DNA of 64,000 bases from positions 29,211,948-29,275,947 of the forward strand of contig NC_063154.1 in assembly GCF_020921035.1 (NCBI RefSeq). Direction: 5' to 3'. Numbering within the stretch: position 1 is the first letter of the stretch; each line of letters opens with the position of its first letter. The translations under genes were made by a program, and so were the position numbers. This document shows positions 23,040 through 36,100 of this stretch, in pieces. The notes beneath the pieces are model-generated. The model ran no database searches. It worked only from the letters and a program-made list of their open reading frames with translations, and was not told the origin of the DNA. This DNA is from Rhodamnia argentea. Lineage: Eukaryota > Streptophyta > Magnoliopsida > Myrtales > Myrtaceae.

Positions 23040-24179
23040 AGTCAATGACAATTCTATATTGATAGAATAAGCACAGAATTAATACTAGTACATCTTTCAC
23101 ATTAACACATATAATTAATTTTGAAGCAAAGAGCAACTTAAATAAATGATAATTGGACAAAAGACACCGAAACGAAAGTTTACCACGTTCCCAATTAACT
23201 TCTGTGTTATAATTGTCTCACTATCATGCATTTAGTTCAATTCGCACAAAATTCAAGTTCTAGGTGAGAATTCCATCGAATTCTACCAACCTACGAACTC
23301 CCACTAGAAAAAATAATCAAGACACATGATCCATTGATCATTTATCTCTTAATCATATAGGCATAGCATGATACATGCAATTCATGCATCAATCATAATC
23401 AAACGCAGAATATAAGATAACATAATCTCCTACCATTGTTCAAGTTTGCTTCGAACTGAAATTACAAGCATTTTTATACATGCTATCTCCGAACCATGAG
23501 TGGTCATGTACATGAAAGCAATATTCTGTATTTTCAAAAAATATATATATAGGGAAACATAGCTAAAAAAAATGCAATAATATCCCAAACTATACCCGTA
23601 TTTTTCATATGTATTTTTAATTTAAGGCAAAACAGGAAATTTACGTGCTCAAAAAAAAATATCGCAAAATTGTCACCCAGTTGCAAAACAGGAATATTCT
23701 TGCGTGAGGGAGGGCAGAACCAAAAAAATATGCAATCTGGGAAAACAAAACATTCCGCTACAGCCGCTCGCACGCGCCCACACTGCTGACCCTACACATA
23801 ATCTTTGGCGCATGGCTTGCACGCGCCTGCAGTTGGAGTGGTGCGTGCAACGCACGCGCTGCTCCATTATTCTTTTGCGCCTATTGACGCAACTATTCCC
23901 TTTCCTTTTTTTTTTTTCACTGCACGCCGAGCCAGTGGACCAATTTCTTCACTGTTCATCCGGCGCGACAATTTTCTTTCTATACGCATCCAGCGCGTAC
24001 GTCGTTCCCATAGGACTATCACCAATCGTTTTTCTCGTCTCAACGAGATTTATCTCACTGTGCGATAAAAAAGTAATTTTCATGAACAAAATTTCTAAGA
24101 AAATCGACGATCAATACGGTGATTTATCGCGCTAGAATCGTTTGTAAATATTCATGCAATAATCTTAAAACTACCGATC
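23040..24179. other. Region beyond the copia gag start
   Basis: 23040-23560 is AT-rich; about 23700-24060 is GC-richer with CpG-containing words (ACGCGC). It may include a 5' LTR of the copia element, but no partner repeat was found. No gene supported. Confidence 0.45.
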
Positions 24180-26160
24180 AAAACTCAACATCTTGAATCT
24201 TCGCAACATCAAGCACTGAGGGATGGTTCCCATGAAATTGTCGTTGGAAAGGTCAAGTACAGACTGCGCTTGGCAAACTGATCCTGGCCTAAATAGCACC
24301 GACACCGATACGCGACACGGGACACGACACGGCTCGACACTCCGACACGTAATTTTTTAAAAATAAGAAATTTCGATACGTCGGGGACACGTTATATATT
24401 AAATATATATTTAAAATTAATATTTTGTAATTGATTTATTCAAATACATAAATAAAAAAAACTTAAATGAATTTACATTAAAATTGGGATAAATTGTAAT
24501 CTCGTTAACCCAGATAGAGTCCTCTTCACCAAAAAAATATCAAAAATCAAGGAAAAAAAATCAAAATGGAGTAAATAGATATTTTTGTGTACTGCAGCTT
24601 GGCTATTGCCTCTTGCGTTCCAGCTCATGTGATGGGACACGTCCTTTTCTATTTGCACAGCCACGTCTCTTATCGTCTCCTTCACTTTCTCTCTCCATTT
24701 TCTCCATCATCTCTCCCCGTCCCTCCATCCAGGCGGAGACTTCTTCCTAAGCAGAGGACGGGTTCGATCGAGATTTGGATCTGGCCCCGCTCCTCCGTCA
24801 GCCTTCTCGCAATGCCTACCTCGCCTCCTTTGAGTGCCACCTCTACCGAAGACCTAAATGGAGGCAGGTCCCTTCCAGACACCTCTTTCCTTCCCTTTCA
24901 GCTTCCACCACAGCCTCAACGGCGGTGGCTGCTTCTATTTCTCGCCGATTCACTTTTCTGGTTGTCTCTTGATCCTCGAAGTCGACTCCCCCTCTTCCGC
25001 CGATCTCTGCCCTCCAGTTCCGTTCTTTGCCTGCTCTCCTTCCTCAACGACGCGCGTGTCGCCGGCGAGTCGCCTGTGTTGACCAGGTGTCGGATGTCCG
25101 ATACGCGTTGACCGCGTGTCGGACGGGTCTCGGAGCGTGTCGGACCGGTGTCGGTGTCCGACACGTGTCCGATACCGACGCGACGGCCTTCCAGGCGTGT
25201 CGGTGCTACCTAGATCCTGGCACAGGGCCATGGAAATGATTCTTTGAGAGAGAGGAGAAAATTCAGGAACCGAACTCAGTTGACAGGAAGACGGGTTTAT
25301 AGTGTAAAGAGTAGTGGAACCGAACAAAGCAGAAGTGGATGCAGAAGCATCAATTGACAAACAATTGTGGGAAATATCGAGATAAGTGAGGTTCTTGAAC
25401 GGCTGAAACACATCAATGTGCAATGAGCCACTGAAATTATTAGGAGAAAGTGAGAGTTAGTTAAAGTCCTTGGAGTTCAAAAATAAACACTGGTATGGGT
25501 TCCTTTAAATTGTTGCTGTTCAAATCGAGCGCGTTTAGTTGACAGCAAGTGACATTTAGAGAATCACTCAGCTCACCAGAAAACTGATTGTTGGAAATTT
25601 CTATCGCCTTAATTGAAGCAAGTGTAAAGAGAGACAAGGGAATGGTTCCGTCGAATGAGTTGTACCGCAAATCTACTTTTACAAGGCTCAGAAGCTCTCC
25701 AGTTAGAGCATTGCGGGATAGCATAATCCGTGTCGGATGCTTGGACATACTAAATGAAGAAACCGAACCCATAAGATTGCTCAAAGACATGTCGAAATGG
25801 AGGTCGGGATCGATCCACTCAAACCGCAATTAACAATTCTAAACTAGACGAACTTCCGAGATTTTGCTGAGGACCACAAGATCGAGAGAACTATCCTGCG
25901 GAAAATTGGGCAAAGGACCCTGAAGAAGTTGGTTGCAGCAAAGGTCAAGGGTCCGAAGTGTCTGCATTTGAAAGATTTTAAAAGGAAACTCTCCATGCCA
26001 CCCACAATAAATCGGACGAAGAGTAGTTAGATTGGGGAATCTAGCGAAGAACTCGGGAACTGTGGTTGACAGGTTGTTGCCATTGAGTTGAATGAATGAC
26101 AAATTATGAATAGACATGCTCAACTGAAGTTTTTGCACTGAAGAGGACAATGCGTTGCAC
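24180..26160 (-). pseudogene. LRR receptor-like protein (RLP) relic, split by a hAT-like insertion
   Basis: On the minus strand, in order: 'ALSSSVQKLQLS', 'LSFIQLNGNNLSTTVPEFF', 'LRTLDLCCNQLLQGPLPNFP' (25839-26160); then 'SLSNLMGSVSSFS', 'VDLRYNSFDGTIPLSLF', 'ISNNQFSGELSDSL', 'ALDLNSNNLKEPIP' (25461-25829); then 'FKNLTYLDISHNCLSIDAS', 'LSSVPEF' (25240-25423). After the insertion at 24289-25213 comes 'SVLDLSNDNFMGTIPQCLM' (24200-24270). These are 24-residue plasma-membrane LRRs of the RLP/Cf/Ve1 type, which sense extracellular ligands and lack a kinase. Several frame breaks and stops separate the blocks. No signal peptide, membrane segment or start is preserved. Confidence 0.82.
24289..25213. 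mobile_element. hAT-like non-autonomous element, 925 bp
   Basis: Ends are CTAAATAGCACCGACAC and, reverse-complemented, CTAGGTAGCACCGACAC, differing at two positions. Flanking 8-bp duplications ATCCTGGC (24281-24288 and 25214-25221) are perfect; 8 bp is the hAT length. Both subterminal regions are packed with GACACG/GTGTCGG words (24300-24350 and 25085-25200), as expected for transposase-binding repeats. The interior contains GC-rich, TC-rich DNA (24700-25080) without a transposase. It interrupts LRR codons of the RLP relic. Confidence 0.88.
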
Positions 26161-26682
26161 CATTCAAAGTAAAATTTTTTGTAGATTAGTGGCGACTCCA
26201 AAGTAAAATTTATTGAGGTGTCTAATCGACACATCGTAAAAAGATTGGTGACAACTCCAAGGTAAAATTTTTTGCATGTTGTAGCATAAACCATAAGTTG
26301 CGATTTGTTATGGACTTGATTAAGTCCAAACTAGGTTAATTGAATAATTAGCTCGATAATGTGAGTAGGTAGACTCCCATAAGAACCGGTAACTTACATT
26401 TTCCGACCATCACCGACCGCCGGTGGTGGCGGGCACCCACCAAGTCCTTCACCTCTCCTCGCGTCTTTCTCGGTCTCCCACTCTTGGTTGAGAATAGGGT
26501 AGAGTTACAGGAGTTGATTCCATAAAGAAATAAAGGATCCAATTGCACAAACAAAATAAGTGTAGATACTCCGGACAAAGCGGGAGAGAACTAGAGGCAG
26601 AGGTTCCCGATAAGAGCGACCTCAACACTCCGGACGCGAGCCGTACGTGTTGGCGTTGGCTTCTATAGGGGGTCATCGGAGC
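26160..26682. other. Spacer upstream of the RLP relic
   Basis: Contains three short copies of a GTAAAATTTTTTG-like word (26168-26275). The rest shows no gene. Confidence 0.5.
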
Positions 26683-27180
26683 GATGAGAAAAAGAAATTT
26701 AAAAAATGATTAAAAGAAAACAAATTGAATAATGAAAAAATGATTAAGAGAAAACAAGAAAAAGAAGAACGAGCGAGTGAACGAACAAACAAGTGAGCGA
26801 GGCGACGGGGTCGCGAAGTCGAGGCACGTCATCATGGTGCACGAGCAAGGCGATGAGAAAAAGAAATTAAAAAAATGATTAAAAGAAAACAAATTGAATA
26901 ATAAAAAAATGATTAAGAGAAAACAAGAAAAAGAAGAACGAGCGAGCGAATGAACAAACAAGCGAGCGAGACAACGGGGCCGTGGAGTCGAGGCGCATCA
27001 TCATGGTGCACGAGCGAGCGAACGCACCAACGAAGCGACGGGGCCGCAGAGCGACGAGAAAAAGAAATTAAAAAATGATTAAATGAAAACAAATTGAATA
27101 ATAACAAAATATTAAAAGAAAACAAAAAAAGAAATTAAAAAATGATTAAAATAAAATAATAAAAAAATTTAAAAAAATGT
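26683..27180 (+). repeat. Tandem repeat, ~170-200 bp unit, three copies
   Basis: Units start at 26683, 26852 and 27053 with GAYGAGAAAAAGAAATT, each followed by AAAATGATTAAAAG-like A-rich text; the first two then run into a GAGCGAGYGAA stretch and a CATCATGGTGCACGAG word. The third is truncated into A-rich DNA. Non-coding. Confidence 0.85.
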
Positions 27181-27280
27181 TGCTCGGCACTTAAGGTTCA
27201 GGCAGACCCCCAGGGGGAAATTTTCCGTTCTTTTATGACAAGGTTGCTCAAGAACGCAAGGGCAAATCGCACAAACCACC

Positions 27281-27314
27281 ACCACCTCCTCCTCCTCCTC
27301 CTCCTCCTCCTCCT
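27281..27314 (+). repeat. (CTC)n microsatellite in the leader of REM gene A
   Basis: About ten CTC units lie just before the ATG at 27343. The paralogue at 33187 has a shorter version at about 33140-33158, so the tract has expanded or contracted since duplication. Confidence 0.9.
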
Positions 27315-27342
27315 TCAGTGACCCCACGTGACACTACCGTAC

Positions 27343-30300
27343 ATGGCTTGCGGTCGGCGTCGGCGGACAGAAGATGGAAGTGCCGGGCTAGATATCGCGA
27401 CTGGACCACGTCTTGAGAGTCCTCACTTCTTCAAGATCATTCTCTCCGACACCCTTCAATCTGGGAAGCTCGTAAGTTCAACATTTTCGCAGTCTGTTTC
27501 TTATGATTCAGCTCCAGTGTCTCGACAGTATCTGTCTTGGTTTAGAACTGTCGCCCTCGTGCTGTGTACAACCAATCTGGAGATCTTTCTATGCGTTTGG
27601 CTTTGTATCAACATTTTGATTCTTGCGAAAAGAAAGAAAGAACCACAACCCCGAAGAAAAAAGTGTTCAATTTTGAATTATTCTAGATAAAAATCAGCGC
27701 TTTAACTTGGAATTGAGGATTGATTGGCTAAGGATACTGTGGAGTGGAGAAAGGTGTTGAGTCTCCAGCTTTGTCTCTCGTCAAATGAAGCAACTATAAC
27801 TGGAAGTCACCCTTACTTGCCCGGTGACACCCTGCTTGTGTTCAAACCGATCTTTCATCGCCCTGTTGCAGAATCTAAAATTTGCCCAGTGCTCTTCCTT
27901 TTTTCCCTGCACTTTCGATTTTGATGAATTTGAGTCCTGGACCTATAAGCTATAACTTGAGTTTTCCTTAATAGGGGATTCCGAAAAAATTCTTAGGAAG
28001 ATATGGAAAGGATCTCTCAAGCTTGGTGCTACTCAAGGTTCCGGGCAGTTTGACCTGGACTATAGGAGTAGAAAAGCGAAACAATGGCATTGTTTGGTTG
28101 TGGAAAGGGTGGCGAGAATTTATGCAGCATTACTCCATTGGTCATGGTCACCTCGTAGTTTTCAAATATGAAGGGAACTCCACTTTTCACGTGATGATAT
28201 TCGATAAGAGTGCTTCGGAGATCGATTATTCGTCGAGTGGCATATCGAACCTTGGGAGTGGATTTATCTCGCCAAAGAGAGAGTATGTGGTAGAAGTTGA
28301 AGTTTCGGAGGATTGCGCTCCTCGTCAAAAAATGAGGGTCGAATCTCATTCACCATGTTCTCAGTCGAGTCCATGCTGCTCATTACAAGATCTCGAAGGT
28401 GTGTCTTGTCATTTTGTGAGTCTTGTTTCTTCTTACAGAGCTCTCTCCTTTGCTAGTTCTTTTTTTAGTACTTGAGAACTTTTTGATAAGCTTGTTTATG
28501 TTGACTGATAACATTATGATTTCCGTCATGCTTATCGTGGTTAAGTAGTTACAACTTCTTTGGTGAAGAGAAGCGAATTTTTCATTTGGTCAACTTATCT
28601 AAATCTGATTTCTATGACGGTAGTTTCTTCCATTCTGCGTTAAATATGTTCATGGTAAGTAAATCAACTAATGAAAATTTCAAATTGGCGTAATCTATAT
28701 ATTTCATTGTTTTTTAGGAATAGACAGGGTCGAAGAGTCTAGAAGCAGAGCTAGCCATTCTAAGCCAGTTTTTGGTGGTTCTACAAGTTCGTGGCCTCTC
28801 TCTAGTTTTGAATTGGCTAGCAAATTTGACTCAGAGTATCCTTTTTTCAAGTTGGTGATCCGGCCATCTCACATTAAACATGATATAGTGGTAAGATCGA
28901 GAGTTTAATTCATTACTATTTTGGCTTTTTTCTTAAGCTGATTGGATTTCTGCAGGAAACTACATAGCATTTTCCTTGGATCTATTCGTTCCCATTTGTT
29001 TAAAAAGGCATAGATCCTCTACCCCTCATGCTAATTCTAAGAGCACAGACTTTGACGTTCTGTCTTTTGTCCTGTTAAGACTATTTAAGAGTTACTAAAA
29101 TTACCATATCTATCTACATTTTGCTTGCTTGCTTGGATAAGGGAATGCTTCCTCAGTCTTTCTTTTTAAAGCATGGGTTGTTCAAACATGTGTCAGGGCA
29201 GAATGTTCCTCGTAGTTTCATCATGCAGCACATTCGACAAATCAAGAAAATCGCGACTCTCAGGCATTCAGACAGAACATGGCCAGTGAAGCTTAGTAGC
29301 TATCCTAGTGGGGCGATGTTCTCTTCTGGTTGGATGGCATTTGTGAGAGGAACTCGCTTGCATGTAGGAAATGTCTGCATGTTCGAGCTAACTGATAGAG
29401 ATGATATTGTGTTCAGAATCTACATTTTCAGCGGCGCAGGTAGAAACTTGATTTACTTTGTTTGAAGTGAAACTTGTTCTATGCTAAAGATCTTCATCGT
29501 CAATTGAAGAACTATTCACACCAATAATGTCTCTTGAAGTTCTCGTTTTAACTCCAGGCAGGAACAAACAGTCTAGATGCAGAGTGAACCATTCTGAGCC
29601 GGTATTTTGTGATCCTACTCCTCCGGAGGCCTCTCACTACTCCTGAATTAGCCAGTGAATTTGATTCGGAGCATCCTTTCTTCAAACTGGTGATTCACCA
29701 GGGTCATTTCAAGAGAGCGGTACAATCTTGAGCCTAATCCATCACTGTCATATCTGAAGTTCGATTACGATCTCTATCTAATCTTGCCTCGATTTTGTGC
29801 TGATTTGGTTTGTATTGGGAACCATATAACATGCTATTTTCTTTGGAGTGATTGTGGGGCATCCCAGTGGTGGAGTGACGTGGATTCAGGAAAAACAGAA
29901 CTAAAGGCTGTAATTAGGAGGTCGGGACTATCCATTCACTTGGATATCCTAGACAAGCTGCTCCATCACTTTCGCGTGAAAGGATGGACGGTCACTTGAA
30001 TCGAGTACTAACCTAAAGTGGCAATATATGGCAGTAATTCGTTCAAAATGCTTTGCATCGCGGGTTAAGACCGATGGCTTTCATGAGCCTCTTAAGACTA
30101 AAAGCGGGTCTGATTATGCCTATTCTTAATCCTAAATGGGTAAAGCTCCCGAAACTCACAAAAATGGCCTTATGTGTGTGTGTTTTTTTTAACCAAGAGT
30201 GCATGCATACGTTATTGTCCTTCTTTCAGCATACATTGATCGTTCAATGTTGACTCATGTGCAGCATGTCCCTCGTCGATTTGCCGAGCAACATTTTGAA

Positions 30301-30535
30301 GAATTCGAGGGAACGGTAACTCTTAGGTATTCAGATAGATCGTGGCCGGTGAAGCTCTTAAGATTTACGCACCAAACCCCGAGTGTACTTTTCTGCTGGT
30401 TGGGCTGCATTTGCCAGAGAAACTCATTTGCGTGTAGGAAATGCCTGCGTGTTTGAGCTCGTTGATAGGGATGTTGTTGTGTTTAGAGTTTCCATCTTCG
30501 AAAATGGTGGTGAGGACCAGATTCACATTGATTGA
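27343..30535 (+). pseudogene. REM gene A: three-B3-domain VRN1/REM-like protein with two frameshifts
   Basis: Exons: 27343-27471, 27975-28398, 28718-28890, 29202-29439, 29558-29719, 30265-30535. Each B3 domain is split by an intron after the 'FFKxII' half. B3-1: 'SPHFFKIILSDTLQSGKL' then 'GIPKKFLGRYGKDLSSLVLL', 'HLVVFKYEGNSTFHVMIFD'. B3-2: 'YPFFKLVI' then 'NVPRSFIMQHIRQ', 'HSDRTWPVKL', 'GNVCMFELTDRDDIVF'. B3-3: 'HVPRRFAEQHFEEF', 'YSDRSWPVKL', 'GNACVFELVDRD', ending 'IHID'. Compared with gene B, an extra G near 29625 gives TGA at 29644-29646, and an extra C in the C-run near 30380 breaks B3-3. As read, translation ends after two B3 domains. REM proteins are nuclear DNA-binding regulators. I call it a pseudogene, though a shortened two-B3 protein is possible. 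Confidence 0.8.
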
Positions 30536-33186
30536 GGTGATCATGAAATGTGTTACTCTAGGAAGTTCCCAGCATTGATATGAGTTCAGGATTCTTGACC
30601 ATGTCTTCTTTATTCAGCAGTGGCGAATCAATCGAAGGAAGACTCTTGTCTGTTCGTGTTTTGTTGTTTTCCGGTGCTAGTTTCGATTCTGTACCGAAGA
30701 CTCTTTTCCCGACATCCGCATTTCATTTGTTTCACGAAAAATGGATGATTTGCAAATTATTTTCTTAAAATTGATCACTTGGCATAATTAGTTAATAAAA
30801 AATGATTTCATTTGACGACAACAGTTTTTGTCTAAACATTTTAACGGATAATAAAAATATTTTTTGTTTATTCATTTTTATAAGCGATATAAGCAATCAT
30901 TTTACTCTATTTGCTAAGCCATATTCAAATTTACATGAATGTACCGGTTCAGAAATTGAGAAATCAGAGCTGAGAAATTAAGAACTGATTTTTGAGTGTT
31001 AACACTCTTAAATGCTAAAATAGCAAGAATTTTCTGATTACGGGCGCCACGTGAGCACTTACTTGGTGCTTTATCAATCTGTCCATCATAAAATAAATTT
31101 GAAATGGCCACATTGGATTTTGGACTCCACTTATTTCGCCAAAAATGCGTCATTTGAAAAAAATATTTTTTTCAAAATACTCGCATGTGTATCACTTAAA
31201 ATAATTAGTCGATAAGAAATATTTTCATCATCGATAACAATTTGATGCTTTAATTTTTTATTTTTTATTTTTGTGACGGGGACTATCTGTGGGCTCGGAG
31301 TGGCCATGATCGCTGGAATTTCGAGCTACGAAGCTCACTACTGCGTGGGCGATGGAGTTCCGAGCCACGAAACTCGCCTTGGCCGTGGCCACTATGCATG
31401 ATGAGTGAGCAGAGAAAGCAAGCGGACAGAGCTCTGTTTTTGTTCACTATTCTCTAGTGGGATGGCCGGAGCGTCAATCAAACTTGTGAGCTTTGAGGTG
31501 AGTAGTGCCGTATGGCCGGGCCGGCGTCGTCCCTCTCTCTCCTCCCTTGCTTGTCCCCATCTGTGTTTGCTCGCGTGCCCCGCTCCGTCATCGTGTGATC
31601 GGGGTGACCATGGCGATCGCGAGCAAGCGGACGAGCTCTGTTTCGTGCTCGCTACGATCGCGAGCTTGGGGCATGCGCGGCCCGCTAGAGGCTTAGAGCT
31701 TGAGCGGCCGTGGCCGCCTCTCTCGCTCTCTTATGCTTGTTTGTTTAGCTGAAAGTGAGACATTTTTCGACAATATTTACGAGAGAATGGAAAATAACAA
31801 ATTTTTCATTGTTTGACTAAAACTTCTAAATGAATAGTAAAATATTTTTCGCCCTTTGATATTGAAAATCTAATTTAATTTTGTAGGGAAAATTTATCAA
31901 AAATTTTGAATTATTTATTATTTTCTTCTCTATTTTCTTTTTCCCTCTTCCTCGGTTGGTCGGCCATGGCGGTAACTAGCCGCAAGTGAGGGACAAGCAT
32001 GCCCAAGTCCGGTGGCCTCATCCCTCATCTGTTGGCTCGTAAGGCGTAGTCGCTCTTCATATTCGATCATACAATTTTTAGTATTGTTCTCTCTCATCAC
32101 AGCTCGGTTGTGAATCTCGAGCTGCGTCACAAGCTCACGGCTTCCAAATTTGAATTCTTAGAGGTTTTTCCTCCCGCTTTACAAACTTCGAGCTAAAAGC
32201 TTCTAAATTCGTCCTAATTTGAGCGGAATCGGTGGGTCGTCGAGGCAGATTTGAGTACGTGGACGTGATTTTGGCTTTTGCAATCGGATTGTAAAATTTG
32301 AGTTGGAGATTGATGGGACAAGGCGGGGTTGCGGAGTCTTCTTCAAAGAGGCAGCAATCGGACGCAGCCGTAGGGGCTTGGGGGAGAGTAACATGGGGAA
32401 GAGAAGGGGAGTGGGAATATTTTCCTCTTTGAATGTGTTTTTTTATTGATTGAAAATGTTTTTCTTGACTACTTTATTTTTGTGAATTAAACGCCAAAAG
32501 TTCAAAAAAGATTTTCCTAAAAGTTGTTTTTTTGTTATATAAATGGACCTAGTTTTGTGTTTTTTCAATTCTTTTTCTCTTTGTTTGACCCAAAAAAATT
32601 ATTTTTCTCTTTTTGTCTCTTAGGTTTTCTTTCCCTTATAATTTATGTTGTCTGATGTGGCAATACCATCACCTTGAATAAGTAATGGTGACTTGGACGA
32701 CCATTATAGATTTGAGAATCAAGTGAAAGTTGGGGTTATATTTCGAGATAAAAAAAAATTAGAGATAGATTTGAGATTATAACTAAAGTTTTGAATTTCT
32801 TAGAGAATGAAGCCGGATCGAGGATGTGGCGTTTAATCTGATAAGATAACTCTACATGGCACTTGGGCAAGTAGTGATTTTCTGTAGAGAATTCTCGATT
32901 TATGGAAATAGAGTAATGGAGGCTATATTTGACTAAACAATAACTTGATGTGCCTCCTTACCGCGGACTGGATTGATGTTTGGAATTTTCTGTTTGGAGT
33001 AACCAATTTGTGCCTTTTCGGGGAATTAATATTATATGGTTTTATCATTTGGCGACAATAACATTATCAATCTCGGTAAGTTTCTTTTGTGAGAAGGTCG
33101 CCTCAAGAACAAAGGCAAATCGCACAAACCACCACCAACCACCTCCTCCTCCTCCTCCTTCAGTGAGCCCCGTGACACTACCGTAC
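30536..33186. other. Spacer between REM genes A and B
   Basis: To about 31100 it matches the 3' flank of gene B (36387-36930 and 37990-38045). About 31300-32400 is GC-richer without a convincing ORF. AT-rich stretches near 30780-30910 share the word TTTATAAGCGATATAAG with 59380, so an old dispersed repeat is present. No gene supported. Confidence 0.5.
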
Positions 33187-36100
33187 ATGGCTTGCGGTAG
33201 CCGGCGGCCGAGGGAAAATGGGGGTGCCAAGCTAGATGTCGCGACTGGACCTCGTCTTGATAGTCCTCACTTCTTCAAGATCATTCTCTCCGACACCCTT
33301 CAATCTGGGAAGCTCGTAAGTCCCACGTTTCCAAACAGTCTGTTTCTTATGATTCAGCTCCAATGTCTCGAGAGTTTCTGTCTTGGTTTAGAACCTTCGC
33401 CCTCGTGCTGTGTACATACAATCTGGAGATCTTTCTATGCATTTGGCTTTGTATCAACATCTTGATTCTTGCGAAAAGAAAGAAAGAACAAAAACCCTGA
33501 AGAAAAAAGTGTTCAATTTTGAATTATTCTAGATGAAAAATCAGTTCTTGAACTTGGAATTGAGGATTTGTTGAGTAAGGATAGTGTGGACAAAGGTGTT
33601 GGGTCTCTCTAGCTTTCCACTCGTTAAATGAAGCAACTATAACTAGAATTCAATCCTTAGTTGCCTGGTGAAACCGTGCTTGTGTGCAAACCGATCTTTC
33701 ATCACCGTGTTGCAGAACTTAAAATTGGCTCAGTGCTCTACCTTTTCTCCCTTGCACTTTCGATCTAATTTTGATGAATTTGAGTCCCGGACCTATAACT
33801 TTTGAGTTTTCCTTAATAGGGAATTCCGAAAAAATTCTTGGGAAGATATGGAAAGGATCTCTCAAGCTTGGTGCTACTCAAGGTTCCGGGCAGCTCGACT
33901 TGGAGAATTGGAGTAGAAAAGCCTAACGACGGCACGGCTTGGTTGTGGAAAGGGTGGCGAGAATTAATGCAGCATTACTCCGTTGGTCATGGTCACCTCA
34001 TAGTTTTCAAATATGAAGGAAACTCCAGTTTTCACGTAATGATATTTGATAAGAGTGCTTCGGAGATTGATTATTTGTCGAGCTGCATATCGAACCTCAG
34101 GAGTGGATTTATCTCGCCGAAGAGGGAGGATGTGGTAAAACTTGAAGATTCGGAGGATTGCACTACTCGTCAAAAATGAGGGTCGAGCCTCATTCACCAT
34201 GTTCTCAGTCGAGTCCAAGCTGCTCATCACAAGATCTCGAAGGTGTGTCTTGTCATTTTATGAGTCTTGTTTCTTCTTACAGAGCTCTCTCCTTTGTTAG
34301 TTCTTTTTCAAGTACTTGAGAACTTTTTGATAAGCTTGTTTATGTTGACTGATAACTTTATCATTTCCATCATGCTTATTGTGGCTAAGTAGTTACAACT
34401 TCTTTGGTGAAGAGAAGCAAATTTTTCGTTTGGTCAACTTATCTGGATCTTGATTTCCATGACGATATTTTCTCCATTCTGCGTTAAATTTGTTCATGGT
34501 AGTAAATCAACCAATGAAAAGTTCAAACTGGCGTCATAGAAATATTTCTTTTTTTCAAAGAACAGAAGGGATTGGACATTCTAGATGCAGAGTGAGCCAT
34601 CCTGAGCGGAATTATGGTGGCCTGACAAGTTCACGTCCTCTTCCTAGTTTTGAATTTGCCAGCGAATTTGACTCAGAGTATCCTTTTTTCAAGGTGGTGA
34701 TCCGGCCATCTTATATTGGACATGGTACACTGGTAAGATCGAGAGCTTAATTCACTACTATTTTGGCTTTTTTCCTAAGCTGATTGGATTTCTGTAGGAA
34801 ACTACTTAGCGTTTTCCTTGGGTCTGCTATATCCCATATGTTTAAAAAAGGCAAAGATCCTCTACCGCTCATGCTAATGCTAAGATCAGAGACTTCGACA
34901 TTTTGACTATTTTCCTGTTAAAGACTGTTCATGGAGTCGCTAAAACTACCATATCGGCCTACATTTTGCTTGCTTTCTTGAATAAGGGAATGCTTCCCCA
35001 GTCCTTCTTATAAAGCACGGGTTATTCAAATGTGTGCGGGCAGAATGTTCCTTGTGGTTTCATCAGACAGCACATCCGGAAAATGAAGGAACTCGCAACG
35101 CTTACGCATTCAGACAGAACATGGCCGGTGAAGCTTAGGAGCTATCCAAATGCAGCGGCATTCTCTTCTGGTTGGATGGCATTTGTGAGAGGAACTCGCT
35201 TGCGTGTAGGAAATGTCTGCGTGTTCGAGCTAATTGATAGAGATGACATTGTATTCAGAGTCTACGTTATCAGCAGTGCAGGTAGAAACTTGATTTACAT
35301 TGTGCGAAGTGGAACTTTAGGCTGGTTATGGCATGACACAAATTCTATGCTAAAGATCTTCATAGTCGGTTAAAGAAATATTCACGGCAATAATGTCTCT
35401 TAAAGTTCTCATTTTATCGCCAGACAAGAACAAATGGTCTAGATGCAGAATGAACCATTCTGAGCCGGTATTTCGTGGTCCTACTCTTCCGAGGCCTCTC
35501 AGGACTACTGAGTTAGCCAGCGAATTTGATTTGGAGCATCCCTTCTTCAAAATGGTGATACAACGGTCCCATTTTAGGACATTGGTATAATCTCGAGCCT
35601 AATCCATCACTGCCATATCTCAAGTTTGATTACGATCTCTATCTAATCTTTCCTCAGTGTTTTCCTTGGTTGATTTGGTTTGTATGGGGAATCATATGAC
35701 AATAGATAGTTTCCTTGGAGTAAGCGCGGGGCATTCCAGTGGCGGAGTAATGCGGAATCAGGAAAAAAGGAAGAAAAAACAGAAGTAAAGGCTGTAATAA
35801 TGTTGGGACTATCCATTCACTTGGATATCCTCGACAAGCTGCTCCATCACTTTCCGCATGAAAGGATGGACAGTCACTTGAATTGAGTACTAACCTAAAA
35901 TGGCAATTAATGTTCTGTAATTTGTTTGAAAATGCTTTACATTGCGGGTTAAGATCGATGGCTTTCATGAGCCTCTTAAGACTGTTGGCTAAAGCTCCTG
36001 AAACTCGCTAATATGGCCTTGTGTGCTTTTTTATCCAAGACTGCATGCTTAAATTATTGTCCTTCGTTCAGTATACATAGCATACGCTGGTTATTCAAAC

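Noticed and set aside
24587..25423. ORFs on both strands inside and across the hAT-like element, including a reading that runs into RLP codons
   Set aside because: Composition reflects TC-rich and GTGTCGG repeats. The minus-strand ORF crossing the element edge at 25213 is a chance fusion.
31405..31752. GC-rich ORF in the REM A-B spacer
   Set aside because: No family resemblance, no splice-consistent continuation and not conserved elsewhere in the window.
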